This document shows positions 47,633-56,758 of a stretch of DNA of 64,000 nucleotides, piece by piece. Every line of letters starts with the position of its first letter. Positions within the stretch are counted from its first letter, which is position 1. A program made the position numbers and the translations under genes. The stretch lies in NCBI RefSeq assembly GCF_900199435.1, contig NZ_OAML01000002.1:496001-560000 (forward strand), read 5' to 3'. The DNA is from Pygmaiobacter massiliensis (GTDB taxonomy: Bacteria > Bacillota > Clostridia > Oscillospirales > Ruminococcaceae). The notes under the pieces are model-generated. The model was not told the DNA's origin and ran no database searches. It worked only from the letters and a program-made list of their open reading frames with translations.

Positions 47633-48172
47633 TTATTCTGCCGCTTCTGCCATCTCTTCCGGCTCGTCGTGCAGCGGTGGCAGTTCTTCCAGAGAAGACA
47701 GCCCGAAGCTGCGCAAAAACACGTCAGTGGTGCGGAAAGCAATCGGTCGGCCGGGCAGTTCCAAACGCCCGGCTTCTTCAATGAGCCCTTTCTGGGTAAG
47801 CGACTGCACTACGCCGGAAGAATCGACGCCACGAACCTGCTCGACAAAGCTGCGGGTAACCGGTTGGTTGTACGCAATGACAGCCAGAACTTCGAGTGCA
47901 GCGGGCGACAAGGGCACATTGCGGCGGTTATCCAGCGCTGTTTTTACATAGCTGCCCAGTGCGGGCTTTGTGGAAAACTGCCACCGCCCCTCTAGGCAAA
48001 GCAGACCGATACCATGCTCTTCTTTATCATATTCATCTTTCAGCGCGCAGCAAAGGCGCTCGACCGTTTGGGGTTCCAACTCCAAAGCCGTCGCCAGCTT
48101 TTCTACGCTGATGGGCTCTGCCACCGCAAACAGAATCGCCTCCAGCGCAGCGCGGTAGATTTTCAGCTCCAT
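47633..48172 (-). CDS. scpB: Segregation and condensation protein B
   Basis: Winged-helix kleisin partner in the SMC condensin, 179 residues. Two winged-helix domains are visible: AALEAILFAVAEPISVEKLA near the start and SPAALEVLAVIAYNQPVTRSFVEQVRGVDSSGVV (written in part), followed by LELPGRPIAFRTTDVFLRSFGL. It acts with ScpA and SMC to organise and segregate the chromosome. It begins 22 bp after scpA. Confidence 0.95.
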   Translation of the reverse strand: MELKIYRAALEAILFAVAEPISVEKLATALELEPQTVERLCCALKDEYDKEEHGIGLLCLEGRWQFSTKPALGSYVKTALDNRRNVPLSPAALEVLAVIAYNQPVTRSFVEQVRGVDSSGVVQSLTQKGLIEEAGRLELPGRPIAFRTTDVFLRSFGLSSLEELPPLHDEPEEMAEAAE

Positions 48173-48194
48173 GTAAATTCCTCACTTTTCGCAA

Positions 48195-48905
48195 TCAAGC
48201 TCGCTTCGTATTGCTTTTACGCAGCGTGATTTTTTCATTCTCGTCCAACGTAATGCGGCCAGATTTCAGCAGCTCAAGCACTGCCAAAAAGGTTGCAACG
48301 TTTTCGCTGCGCCCACGTTTTTTATCAAAAAAGCCGCAAAGCTGATGAATCTTGCCTGTCACAAGACCGCGCAGTACATGCACAACGCGGCTTGCCACCG
48401 ATACAAACGGTGCGGTGACAATCGGGTCAAATTCCTGCCGGGTGGGGGGCGCCTTGCGCACTTGTTTGCCCTGTATCGCTTTGCAGGCTCGCCGCAGCTC
48501 CTCTGGGCTATGCTGTAAGCGATAGGTCATATCCTGCTCCAGATCCAGCGGTTGGCGTACTGCAATAAAAATACCGTCTGCCAGCGTGCCAAGGCGTACC
48601 GCAACCTCTTTGCAGGCAGAATACTCTACCAGCATACCGGTCAGCTCTTCCCGCAGCTCGTCCTGCTCATCATTCCGCGGCAACAGAAAGACTGATTTCA
48701 TGTAAATCAGCCGCGCGGCCATCTCGATGAACTCGCTCGCTTCGTCCATGCCGGCATCCGGCGCATGGTTTACCAGCTGCAAGTATTGGTCAATCAAGCC
48801 GACGATTTCAATGTCTGCAATTTTCATTTTATTTTTGCCGATAAGGTAGAGCAGCAAATCCAGCGGCCCTTCAAAATCTGCAAGGGTAAAAGTCAAATTT
48901 TCCAT
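48195..48905 (-). CDS. scpA: Segregation and condensation protein A
   Basis: Kleisin subunit of the SMC-ScpAB condensin, 236 residues. The N-terminal SMC-neck-binding part has FTLADFEGPLDLLLYLIGKNKM and the C-terminal winged helix has ATFLAVLELLKSGRI. It bridges SMC heads and ScpB. It is followed by scpB and preceded by the M50 peptidase gene by 24 bp. Confidence 0.95.
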   Translation of the reverse strand: MENLTFTLADFEGPLDLLLYLIGKNKMKIADIEIVGLIDQYLQLVNHAPDAGMDEASEFIEMAARLIYMKSVFLLPRNDEQDELREELTGMLVEYSACKEVAVRLGTLADGIFIAVRQPLDLEQDMTYRLQHSPEELRRACKAIQGKQVRKAPPTRQEFDPIVTAPFVSVASRVVHVLRGLVTGKIHQLCGFFDKKRGRSENVATFLAVLELLKSGRITLDENEKITLRKSNTKRA

Positions 48906-48929
48906 ACGTCCTCGCTTTGGTTAGGTTAG

Positions 48930-49574
48930 TCAAAAAACCAGCCGCGCAATCACGTCCACCCACCGGGTCATCAAATCCAGAAAAGTGAACAGCAGATTGT
49001 TCAAATAGTGCAGCGGTGTTTGCAGGGCGCCTGCCCAAAGCAGCGCCAGCACAACCACCAGAATATATTTTTCGTACCGCATGATTTGAAAGTAGAATCG
49101 CTGCGGCAAAAACGCGCTGAAAATGCGCCCGCCATCAAACGGCGGAAACGGCATCAAATTAAAAATACCCAGGGAAATATTTAAAAGACAGATATTGATA
49201 AAAATTATGTATAGTGTTTCAGAAACCGTGGAGTATGGGGCATAATAACAAAGCTTTGCAGGAATGAGTGCAAGCCATGCCATTGCAAGGTTGGAAAGCG
49301 GACCGGCCGCCGCAGAAAGTGCCATGCCCCGCTTAGGGTTTTTGAAACGTGACGGATTAATCGGCACTGGTTTTGCCCAGCCAATACCGAGAAATAATAA
49401 GGAAAAAGTACCCAGCAAATCAAAATGTGCCAGCGGGTTGAGGGTTAAGCGCCCGGCGCGGCGCGGGGTATCGTCGCCCATTTTTTCAGCCGCCAGTGCA
49501 TGGGCAGCCTCGTGGACTGGGATTGTTGTCAGCAGTACAATCGCTCGCACTACAATGTCAAACAGACTGCTCAT
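48930..49574 (-). CDS. Site-2 protease family (M50) membrane protease
   Basis: 214 residues, at least four membrane helices. The zinc motif HEAAHA (about residues 21-26) lies in the first helix, and the third metal ligand is in NLMPFPPFDGGRIF (about 155-168). It resembles the short FtsY-linked or YwhC-type M50 group, which cleaves in the membrane. The substrate is not known. It heads the scpAB operon and is divergent from rpmB. Confidence 0.88.
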   Translation of the reverse strand: MSSLFDIVVRAIVLLTTIPVHEAAHALAAEKMGDDTPRRAGRLTLNPLAHFDLLGTFSLLFLGIGWAKPVPINPSRFKNPKRGMALSAAAGPLSNLAMAWLALIPAKLCYYAPYSTVSETLYIIFINICLLNISLGIFNLMPFPPFDGGRIFSAFLPQRFYFQIMRYEKYILVVVLALLWAGALQTPLHYLNNLLFTFLDLMTRWVDVIARLVF

Positions 49575-49740
49575 AAAAATCCCTACTCTCTTTTAGCACT
49601 GCTTTTGCCGTGCGAAATAATTTTAATTATACAATTGTTTATTATATCGGTTTATGGTAAACTGTGCAAGTAACATTGGTAGTTTGTCGTCGTTGCAGAG
49701 GAGTTTTTTCGGTTGTTGGCGTATTTTTTTCAAAAAACTA

Positions 49741-49769
49741 TTGCTTTTCAGCCTGTCCTTTGCTATTAT
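49741..49769 (+). promoter_or_regulatory. rpmB promoter
   Basis: TTGCTT (49741-49746) and TATTAT (49764-49769) with a 17-base spacer, about 30 bp before the rpmB ribosome-binding site. The interval 49575-49740 carries no gene that I can support. Confidence 0.6.
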
Positions 49770-49802
49770 ATTATAGCGACTTGAAATGAGGAGGTGCAGT
49801 AA

Positions 49803-49991
49803 ATGGCAAAGTGTGATTGTTGTGGTAAGGGCGTTACCTTCGGTATCCAGGTTTCTCACTCCCACAGACGTTCTAACCGTACTTGGAAACCGAACGTCAA
49901 AAGAGTTAAGGCAATCGTGGATGGTTCCCCGAAATATATCCACGCCTGCACCCGTTGCCTGCGCTCGGGCAAAGTTACCCGCGCAGTCTAA
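49803..49991 (+). CDS. rpmB: 50S ribosomal protein L28
   Basis: 62 residues, the usual bacterial size. Family segments: CDCCGKGVTFGIQVSHSHRRSNRTW, with a Cys pair, then KRVKAIVDG and CTRCLRSGKVTR with the second Cys pair, so this is the zinc-binding form. AGGAGG lies upstream of the ATG. In B. subtilis rpmB lies next to spoVM; here it is 21 kb away, divergent from the M50-scpAB operon. A terminator follows. Confidence 0.95.
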   Translation: MAKCDCCGKGVTFGIQVSHSHRRSNRTWKPNVKRVKAIVDGSPKYIHACTRCLRSGKVTRAV

Positions 49992-50014
49992 TTTTTAAAA
50001 TTCACAACATCCGT

Positions 50015-50045
50015 AAAGGCCGCCTGTAAAGGCGGCTTTTATATT
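50015..50045 (+). terminator. rpmB terminator
   Basis: GCCGCC pairs with GGCGGC around TGTAAA, followed by TTTTATATTTTTG. Confidence 0.8.
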
Positions 50046-50130
50046 TTTGTGCAATTTGAGTTTAAAGCATCTTGGGGTAAGTACGGCACCGCCCACCTTT
50101 ACCCTTTTACTTTATCCTTTTAAAACAATA

Positions 50131-50160
50131 AAAGCTCCGAAGAATTTTCTTCGGAGCTTT
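50131..50160. terminator. Terminator of the AGCS transporter gene
   Basis: AAAGCTCCGAAGAA pairs with TTCTTCGGAGCTTT, with a T-rich tail on both strands. It lies eight bases past the transporter stop codon. Confidence 0.9.
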
Positions 50161-50168
50161 TTCTTTGT

Positions 50169-51536
50169 TTATTTTTTGCTGTTATGAACCGGCAGCTTGC
50201 CGTATTCCTTATAAGTTTCTGCAACAACGCCGGAAAGTGCCAGCATGGCAATCAGGTTTGGAATAACCATTAAAGCGTTGAACATGTCAGACATATCCCA
50301 CACCAGGGTTACTTTCATCAGACTGCCCAGCATAACACAGAGCACTACCAGTACCGAATATACTTTTACTGCTTTTTTACCAAACAGGTATCTCACGTTC
50401 GTCTCACCAAAGAAGTACCAGCCAATGATGGTGGAAAACGCAAAGAACAGCATGCACACTGCAATAAATACTTTACCTGCATTACCAAAAACAGAGGTAA
50501 ACGCTGTTTGTGCGAGCACTGCGCCAGTAGTGCCGGTAGAAAGCGCGCCGGTCGTCAGAATAACAAGTGCAGTCATGGTCAGCACAACAAAAGTGTCGAT
50601 GAATACACCAATCATTGCCACGATGCCCTGATCGCAAGGATGCGCCACTTTTGCCAGCGCGTGTGCGTGGGGTGTAGAGCCCATGCCTGCCTCATTGGAG
50701 AAAAGACCACGCGCAACGCCATAACGCACTGCCTGACGTACTGTAACGCCTGCCACGCCGCCTGCTACTGCTTGCGGATTAAACGCGCCTACAAATATAG
50801 AAGCCAGTGCCGCGGGGACAGCTTTGAAATTGATTAAAACCACAACTAATCCGCCAAGCACATATAATGCAGCCATAATCGGTACGATTTTTTCAGTGAA
50901 AGAAGCAATTCTTCCTTTGCCACCCATAAAGATAAATGCGGCAATGGCTGCTACACAAACGCCTGTAACCAGCGGAGGAAGTCCAAATGCAGCGCGAAAC
51001 GCATCGCTGATGGAGTTTGCCTGCACCATGTTGCCCATAAAGCCAAGGGCAAGGATAATGGCTACCGAGAAAAAGCCAGCCAAAAACTTACCGAACTTGC
51101 CCCGGAACACAGCTTTTATGTAGTAAACCGGGCCGCCTGTAACCTCACCGTCAATTGTTGTACGGTATTTCTGAGCCATTGTCGCCTCAGAGAAGATAGT
51201 GGCCATACCGAAAAATGCAGAAACCCACATCCAAAAAATAGCGCCCGGACCGCCAGATGCCAATGCGGTTGCTGCGCCCGCAATATTGCCTGTGCCTACC
51301 TGTGCCGCAATTGCCGTCGCCAGCGATTGAAAACTGCTCATGCCATCTGCGCCTGCTTTATCGCCATGCAGCTTGATGTTGCCGAAAACCGCTTTCATAC
51401 CGGCTTTAAACTTTGTTACCTGCACAAAACGCAGCCGCAGCGTAAAATAAACGCCGGTACCGCATAGCAAAAACAAAAGCGCAAAGTTCCAAAAAAAGTC
51501 GTTGACCGCACCAACGATATTGCTTATCATCTCCAC
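50169..51536 (-). CDS. Alanine/glycine:cation symporter (AGCS family)
   Basis: Sodium-coupled importer of alanine or glycine, about 455 residues with 10-11 membrane helices. Family signatures include GTGNIAGAATALASGGPGAIFWMW (written in part), the substrate-site segment with FSNEAGMGSTPHAHA, and TTIIGWYFFGETN-like ending. GTG 51536 has GAGGTG seven bases upstream and is preferred over TTG 51539 or ATG 51530. It is a single gene between its own promoter (51604-51632) and terminator. Substrate choice between alanine and glycine cannot be read from sequence. Confidence 0.9.
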   Translation of the reverse strand: MEMISNIVGAVNDFFWNFALLFLLCGTGVYFTLRLRFVQVTKFKAGMKAVFGNIKLHGDKAGADGMSSFQSLATAIAAQVGTGNIAGAATALASGGPGAIFWMWVSAFFGMATIFSEATMAQKYRTTIDGEVTGGPVYYIKAVFRGKFGKFLAGFFSVAIILALGFMGNMVQANSISDAFRAAFGLPPLVTGVCVAAIAAFIFMGGKGRIASFTEKIVPIMAALYVLGGLVVVLINFKAVPAALASIFVGAFNPQAVAGGVAGVTVRQAVRYGVARGLFSNEAGMGSTPHAHALAKVAHPCDQGIVAMIGVFIDTFVVLTMTALVILTTGALSTGTTGAVLAQTAFTSVFGNAGKVFIAVCMLFFAFSTIIGWYFFGETNVRYLFGKKAVKVYSVLVVLCVMLGSLMKVTLVWDMSDMFNALMVIPNLIAMLALSGVVAETYKEYGKLPVHNSKK

Positions 51537-51603
51537 CAATTAACACCTCATCTAAATCTTATCTTTTGCAGTTTGCCTAATAGAACAACTGCCTCTTTGT
51601 ATT

Positions 51604-51632
51604 ATTATACGAGTCTTTCTCCAATATAGCAA
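51604..51632 (-). promoter_or_regulatory. Promoter of the AGCS transporter gene
   Basis: Minus-strand TTGCTA (51627-51632) and TATAAT (51604-51609) with a 17-base spacer. A leader of about 65 nt contains a short hairpin (GCAGTT with AACTGC). The interval 51633-51901 upstream is AT-rich and shows no gene that I can support. Confidence 0.7.
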
Positions 51633-51901
51633 CACTTGTCTTTTTCTGGAATACATTTTTGCAAAATTTCAGAGGGTTAGATAAAGTTTTCCTGCTTTTG
51701 GTATTTTCTCTGCACAGTTCTACTAAATAAAACCGAGGAATAACGCACTTTTGTTTTCTTTGTGCCGCAAGTGCAGGAAGAAAATTAACAACCAAAAAAA
51801 GAAAACGCCTTTCTATTACAAAAGAAAAGCATTTTACAAAAACAATATTACAATGATTTAAGTGTAATTGGGGCTTTTAAAAGCCAATTTCATTTTACAA
51901 A

Positions 51902-51943
51902 AAAACTCTCTGCCAATTCATATCAGAATTAGCAGAGAGTTTC
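51902..51943 (-). terminator. Terminator of the der-plsY transcript
   Basis: AAACTCTCTGC(T/C)AATTC pairs with its complement around ATATG, followed on the minus strand by TTTTTTTG. It is 55 bp past the plsY stop codon. Confidence 0.85.
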
Positions 51944-51998
51944 ACAGCACCTCGCAACTGCTTACAAGTGCAGCATTGAATTGTGCATTTATATAAAT

Positions 51999-52643
51999 TT
52001 AAGCCTTTTTCTCGCCAAAGCGATATTCTGTACCGGCACGCAGACGCGCAATATTGCTGCGGTGCATCCAAATAACAAGGCCACCCATAAAAGCAGCGAA
52101 TAGCGTATTCACGAGGGGATTGCTTGCGCCATCGCCCCAAACAGTATAATAAATCAGGGTAACAACCGGGTAGAGCGCCGCTACAATAATCGAAGAAAGA
52201 GAAACAATGCGGGTGAAAAAGACCACAGCGAGAAAGACAAGAATCAGCGGCAGCACCAGCAGCGGCTGAATGCCAATGATAGTGCCAGCCGCAACGGAAA
52301 CGCCTTTGCCGCCTTTGAAGCCAAAGTAAAGCGGAAACAGATGCCCCAGCAACGCGCCGATGGCCGCAACATATGCGCAATACATCGGGCTAACGCCGGA
52401 AAGGCCACTGAACAGGTATTTTGCCAGCAGTACAGCGCCTACACCTTTCAGCATGTCGCCCGCCAGCGTAACCGCTGCCGCACCTTTGCCGAAAGTGCGC
52501 AGAATATTGGTCATACCGGCATTGCCGGAACCAACTGTGCGGATATCTTTACGGTAAAACACGGTCGATACAATGATGCCAAAATCGAGCGAACCCAGCA
52601 GATATGCTGCGACTGCGGAACAAAGAATCGAGACGACACTCAT
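51999..52643 (-). CDS. plsY: Glycerol-3-phosphate acyltransferase PlsY
   Basis: Acylates glycerol-3-phosphate with acyl-phosphate at the membrane, the first step of phospholipid synthesis, 214 residues, five membrane segments. Three family motifs: GSLDFGIIVS near the start, VGSGNAGMTNILRTFGKG (glycerol-phosphate binding, about 36-53) and GFKGGKGVSVAAG (acyl-phosphate binding, about 107-119). It follows der by 12 bp. plsX, the acyl-phosphate maker, is not in the window. Confidence 0.93.
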   Translation of the reverse strand: MSVVSILCSAVAAYLLGSLDFGIIVSTVFYRKDIRTVGSGNAGMTNILRTFGKGAAAVTLAGDMLKGVGAVLLAKYLFSGLSGVSPMYCAYVAAIGALLGHLFPLYFGFKGGKGVSVAAGTIIGIQPLLVLPLILVFLAVVFFTRIVSLSSIIVAALYPVVTLIYYTVWGDGASNPLVNTLFAAFMGGLVIWMHRSNIARLRAGTEYRFGEKKA

Positions 52644-52655
52644 GTTTCTGCCTCC

Positions 52656-53981
52656 TTATTTGCCCTCGCCCCGTTCGCGCGGAATAATGCGAATGGGGGT
52701 TCCTTCCAGGCCAAAAGTTTCACGAATCTGGTTTTCAATATAGCGCTGATACGAGAAGTGGAACAGCTGCCTTGAGTTAACGAAAGTGACAAAGGTCGGC
52801 GGGCGGGTAGAAATCTGCGTCATATAGTAAATCTTGAGGCGCTTACCTTTGTCAGACGGCGGCTGTACACGTGCGGTAGCGCGCGCCAGCAGGTCGTTCA
52901 GCATGCCTGTGGTAACGCGCAGGGCGTTCTGTCCGTCCACGTATTTAATCAAATCAAATAGGCGATCCACACGCTGTCCCGTTTTTGCACTGATAAAAAT
53001 AATCGGTGCATAAGACATAAAGCTGAAATCATCCATCAGCTTTTTGCGCTGCATATCCATGGTCTTGCCATCTTTTTCAATGGCGTCCCATTTATTAACA
53101 GCGATAATGCAGGCTTTCCCCTGCTCGTGTGCAAACCCGGCAATTTTAGAATCCTGCTCGGTAAAGCCCACTGTGGCATCTATCATAATGACACAAACAG
53201 TTGCTCGCTCTACTGCCGCAAGGCTTCGAACCACCGAGAAACGCTCAACACCATCTTCTACTTTGCCTCGCTTGCGCAGGCCAGCCGTATCAATAAAAGT
53301 GAACTTGCCAAATTTATTGTCCACGTCAGCATCAATGGCATCGCGGGTGGTACCCGCTTCATTTGCTACAATTGTACGCTCTTCGCCGAGAATATAGTTC
53401 AGCAAACTGCTTTTACCTACGTTGGGGCGGCCGATAAGTGCAACCGAGGTACGTTCTTCATCCTCATTGGCAGCGCTATCGAAATCCAGCTTTTCGCATA
53501 TGGCATCAAGCACATCACCGGTGCCATGGCCGTGCACGGAGGAAATCGGATACGGCTCACCGAGGCCGAGCGAGTAGAAATCGTAAAGCTCCAGCGGAGG
53601 CTCGCCCAGCGCATCGCACTTGTTTACTACAAGCACTACCGGTTTGCGGCTGCGCATCAGCATATTTGCAATGTCCATGTCGTTGGCGGTAACGCCACTG
53701 CGAATATCGGTAAGAAAAATAATGCAGTCTGCCATTTCGATGGCGAGTTGCGCCTGCTGGCGGATATACAGCAGCATGCCGGAATCGCTTTCCGGGTCAA
53801 TACCACCAGTATCAATCAGCATAAATTCGTGGTTTTGCCACTCGCAATTTCCGTGGATACGGTCTCGGGTAACACCCGGGGTATCCTCAACAATGGCAAG
53901 TCGCTGACCAATCATTTTATTGAAAAAAGTGGATTTACCCACGTTCGGGCGCCCCACCACGGCAACAATCGGTTTTGACAT
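52656..53981 (-). CDS. der: Ribosome biogenesis GTPase Der
   Basis: Double-GTPase required for 50S assembly, 441 residues. The first G domain has GRPNVGKSTFF and DTPGV, the second GRPNVGKSSLL and DTAGLRKRG, and each has an NKxD motif (NKCD, NKWD). A C-terminal KH-like domain (about 355-441) includes STRPPTFVTFVN. It starts 15 bp after the DUF512 gene, and GGAGG precedes the ATG. The DUF512-der-plsY order is frequent in Clostridia. Confidence 0.95.
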   Translation of the reverse strand: MSKPIVAVVGRPNVGKSTFFNKMIGQRLAIVEDTPGVTRDRIHGNCEWQNHEFMLIDTGGIDPESDSGMLLYIRQQAQLAIEMADCIIFLTDIRSGVTANDMDIANMLMRSRKPVVLVVNKCDALGEPPLELYDFYSLGLGEPYPISSVHGHGTGDVLDAICEKLDFDSAANEDEERTSVALIGRPNVGKSSLLNYILGEERTIVANEAGTTRDAIDADVDNKFGKFTFIDTAGLRKRGKVEDGVERFSVVRSLAAVERATVCVIMIDATVGFTEQDSKIAGFAHEQGKACIIAVNKWDAIEKDGKTMDMQRKKLMDDFSFMSYAPIIFISAKTGQRVDRLFDLIKYVDGQNALRVTTGMLNDLLARATARVQPPSDKGKRLKIYYMTQISTRPPTFVTFVNSRQLFHFSYQRYIENQIRETFGLEGTPIRIIPRERGEGK

Positions 53982-53996
53982 CCGGTCCAGCCTCCT

Positions 53997-55304
53997 TTAC
54001 GGTTCGAGTCCCAGCATCAGCCGCGCCAAAGCGCCGCCATCTTGTGGAACTACTTTTACTGTAACACCTAACGCACGCGAAAATTCGTCAAGCGTGGTGT
54101 CGTCTAAGAACATGTCCTGTTCGCTTCGCAGAGTGGTACCAGGCAAAAGCAGCCTTTTGGAGAGCAGTTTGCCCTCGCACTGGCTGATGATGTCCCCGCC
54201 CGTAAGCAACCCGGTCACGCTAACGTTTCCGCCAAAAAACCGGTTTTCGATGCGATGCACCTTTATTTTAACAAAGCGATACTTTTTTTGCAGTGCCTGC
54301 GCCAAAGACGAAATCAGCGGGTAAGCCGAAACGCCTGTCACGGCATCGGCACGGCAGGGCAAGTGTATTCTGTGGTGCTTGCCCAGTTCTTCCATAAACT
54401 CGTCATAGAATTTGCGCCACATCCCTACCCCGTTATCCAGCTGCAGGTAACCGCAGTAAAATTCTTCTTGCGGCATTTCACGCTCAGCAATCAAATACCA
54501 TTCGTCTGCCGGGTAAACCACCCGCTCGCCGTGCTGCTCCATCATGCGGTCGCCGTAGGCTTCCATCATGTCTATCACCTCGGCTGCCGAGGTTTTATCG
54601 TAAATCGTCAGCGGGGCAAGCCCTTCGCGAAAGCTGGTGATACCAATCGGCACCGCCGCAATGCTTTGCACTGCCGGGTAAAGCGCAGTCAAAGCCTGCA
54701 AGCTCTGTTCCAAGGCAGCACCGTCGTTGATGTCGCGGCAAAGCACCAGCTGACAGTTCATCTCGATGCCTGCCTCTGCAAGCTCGGTAATCAACTCGAG
54801 AACTTTCCCAGCAAACCGGTTACCCATCATCGCCACCCGCAACGCGGGGTCAACAGTGTGCACCGAGATATTAATCGGAGAAATGTGCATTTTTTTAATG
54901 CGCTCTATCTCATGGCGAGAAAGGTTGGTCAGCGTGATATAATTGCCAAACAAAAAGGACAACCGTTCATCGTCGTCCTTGAAGTACAGGCTTTGCCGCA
55001 ACCCTTTCGGAAGCTGGTCGACAAAACAAAAGATGCATTTGTTTTTGCAGGAATGGTGTCGATCGATCAGGTAGGTCTCAAACTCGCAGCCAAGCGGCTG
55101 ATATTCATCTTTTTCCAGCGTTGCCTCTTGCTCTGCGCCATCTTTTAAAAAGCGCAGCGTAATTTGCGGCTTTGCCGAATAAAACTCGTAGTCGAGCATA
55201 TCGTTGATCTGCTGCCCGTCAATAGAAACCAGCACGCAGCCTGCCGAAAGACCTGCTTGCTGGGCCAGTGAGCCCTCATCCACAGATTTTACGGTGACCG
55301 ACAT
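53997..55304 (-). CDS. DUF512 protein with PDZ and radical-SAM-like Fe-S motif
   Basis: 435 residues. The N-terminal PDZ-like domain (about 1-65, SLAQQAGLSAGCVLVSIDG) is followed by a radical-SAM-like core with HHSCKNKCIFCFVDQLPKG (three cysteines near residues 85-95), and the DUF512 domain (about 200-420) with AVPIGITSF and YPADEWYLIAE. The reaction is unknown; relatives in Clostridia lie next to der. The GGAGGAG site precedes the ATG. Confidence 0.85.
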   Translation of the reverse strand: MSVTVKSVDEGSLAQQAGLSAGCVLVSIDGQQINDMLDYEFYSAKPQITLRFLKDGAEQEATLEKDEYQPLGCEFETYLIDRHHSCKNKCIFCFVDQLPKGLRQSLYFKDDDERLSFLFGNYITLTNLSRHEIERIKKMHISPINISVHTVDPALRVAMMGNRFAGKVLELITELAEAGIEMNCQLVLCRDINDGAALEQSLQALTALYPAVQSIAAVPIGITSFREGLAPLTIYDKTSAAEVIDMMEAYGDRMMEQHGERVVYPADEWYLIAEREMPQEEFYCGYLQLDNGVGMWRKFYDEFMEELGKHHRIHLPCRADAVTGVSAYPLISSLAQALQKKYRFVKIKVHRIENRFFGGNVSVTGLLTGGDIISQCEGKLLSKRLLLPGTTLRSEQDMFLDDTTLDEFSRALGVTVKVVPQDGGALARLMLGLEP

Positions 55305-55369
55305 TCTCCACTCCTCCTTTCCGACATAGCTTTGCTGATTTGAGCAATTTTATGCCACAAATAAACAAA

Positions 55370-55395
55370 AAGGGGAAGGACACGTCCTCCCCCTT
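55370..55395 (-). terminator. rpmF terminator
   Basis: The minus strand AAGGGGGAGGAC pairs with GTCCTTCCCCTT, then TTTTGTTT. It lies just downstream of rpmF. Confidence 0.85.
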
Positions 55396-55412
55396 GCCGT
55401 TTGCAAGAAAGC

Positions 55413-55595
55413 TTATGCTTCCTTTTTGATGATTTCCCTGCCTTTGTAGTAGCCGCAGCTGCCGCAAACCTTATGGGGAAGTTTCAGCTCACCGCACTGA
55501 TCACATTTGACTAAAGCGGGGGTCTCAAGCTTCCACACAGAGGAGCGCCTCTTGTCGCGTCTCGCCTTGGAAACCTTTCTCTTGGGTACTGCCAT
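55413..55595 (-). CDS. rpmF: 50S ribosomal protein L32
   Basis: 60 residues. N terminus MAVPKRKVSKARRDKRRS, then a zinc ribbon CDQCGELKLPHKVCGSCGYY with four cysteines. GGAGGTG lies upstream of the ATG. It follows the DUF177 gene by 31 bp, the conserved order; plsX, which usually comes next, is replaced by a terminator. Confidence 0.95.
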   Translation of the reverse strand: MAVPKRKVSKARRDKRRSSVWKLETPALVKCDQCGELKLPHKVCGSCGYYKGREIIKKEA

Positions 55596-55626
55596 TTTAA
55601 AGCACCTCCTCTGATTATCTAAAATC

Positions 55627-56121
55627 TTAAGATAATAATTGATGAAATACTGATTGCCTGCCACCATCGGCATCAGGGTCGCAGCTACAACCCTCACTAC
55701 GAGGTTTGCCGCATACTGGGCACAAGCCCTGACATTGACTGCTGCACAAGATCACACTCGGCAGACCGAGCAGAATTTCGGTGTAGCTTAATTCTTCCAG
55801 ATCCAGTTTGCCATCCGATGAGAACGGCAGCTCTGGTTCTTCGCATTCATAGTCTTCTTTATACAAGGTATAAGAAGGTTCAAAACGATAGCTGCGCTTA
55901 AATTCTGCAAGGCAGCGTGCGCATTGCACATCTGCTGTAAATGCGATCTCCAGCTTTAAATCCAATCCGTTGTTTCCATGAGATTTGCAGCTGTACAAGA
56001 CGTCCACAGTTTCAGGCAGTGTGAGTTCAGCCAGAAACGACTTGTCCTTCAGCGTAAGCGAAAAAGAATCGCTTAGGTCTACATTTTCACGGGAAAGATA
56101 TTTACGAATATCAAGTAACAT
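55627..56121 (-). CDS. YceD/DUF177 family protein
   Basis: 164 residues. A beta-rich N-terminal half leads to DVQCARCLAEFKRSY and a C-terminal cysteine cluster (CSSQCQGLCPVCG, CSCDPDADGG) that suggests zinc binding. YceD is linked to 23S rRNA maturation and is almost always paired with rpmF, as here. The ATG at 56121 with GAGGTG upstream is used; an in-frame extension to 56133 is not supported. Confidence 0.88.
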   Translation of the reverse strand: MLLDIRKYLSRENVDLSDSFSLTLKDKSFLAELTLPETVDVLYSCKSHGNNGLDLKLEIAFTADVQCARCLAEFKRSYRFEPSYTLYKEDYECEEPELPFSSDGKLDLEELSYTEILLGLPSVILCSSQCQGLCPVCGKPRSEGCSCDPDADGGRQSVFHQLLS

Positions 56122-56251
56122 ACGGCACCTCACTAAAGGTCGCTAGATTATTATAAGTGTTATTTGGCGGTTTGTCAACAACAAATATTGAAATGTCGGT
56201 AAATTTCCACAGTTTTTTGCACACTGTTGCCGCGCCCCGCAAACAGCACAT

Positions 56252-56288
56252 AAAAAAGGGAATGATGCTGCCATCATTCCCTTTTTTC
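56252..56288. terminator. Terminator after the P-loop gene
   Basis: AAAAAAGGGAATGATG pairs with CATCATTCCCTTTTTT around CTGC, suitable for either strand. It sits nine bases after the stop of the gene at 56298-56702. Confidence 0.9.
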
Positions 56289-56297
56289 TAGGTTTGA

Positions 56298-56702
56298 TTA
56301 CAGATATTTTTTGACCGACTCAGGAAGATTTTCCATGTCATCAGAGACAGTGACCACCAGTTTAACGTTGTCGCCAATTACAGCATCAAGCTGGGCCAAA
56401 ACTTTGCCCAGGCCTTCAAGGTCCCGGTTGCCAATTTTGAGGATACCGTCTACATAAACTTCGACAATGTCATAGTTGCCTGCAAGAATGCCTGCAACAA
56501 AGCCGTAAAGCGCGTCATAACCCGTGATTTTGTACTCATCGACATCAATCAGACGGACAGCATGGGAGACATCGTAAGTCAGCTTCATGGATTTTTCAAT
56601 ACACACGATGTTGCCCGGGGTCGTCTTTGCGCTTTCGTTGATCATTTCGATCATTGCTTTGGTTTTGCCGGAGCCTTTGCCACCAACAATCAGTTTAATC
56701 AT
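56298..56702 (-). CDS. Small P-loop ATP/GTP-binding protein
   Basis: 134 residues starting MIKLIVGGKGSGKTKAMIEM, a Walker A at residues 7-14 directly after the first strand. Later segments include VCIEKSMKLTYDVS and VEVYVDGIL, with no clear Walker B or regulatory domain. Similar short proteins are found in Clostridia next to pgi. The function is unknown. The ATG at 56702 is the natural start; the longer frame to 56753 has no similarity. It follows pgi by 56 bp. Confidence 0.7.
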   Translation of the reverse strand: MIKLIVGGKGSGKTKAMIEMINESAKTTPGNIVCIEKSMKLTYDVSHAVRLIDVDEYKITGYDALYGFVAGILAGNYDIVEVYVDGILKIGNRDLEGLGKVLAQLDAVIGDNVKLVVTVSDDMENLPESVKKYL

Positions 56703-56758
56703 TGGAAATTCCTCCTTTTTTTGAACGCCCCGGTCGAGTCCGAGGCGCAACATACAAG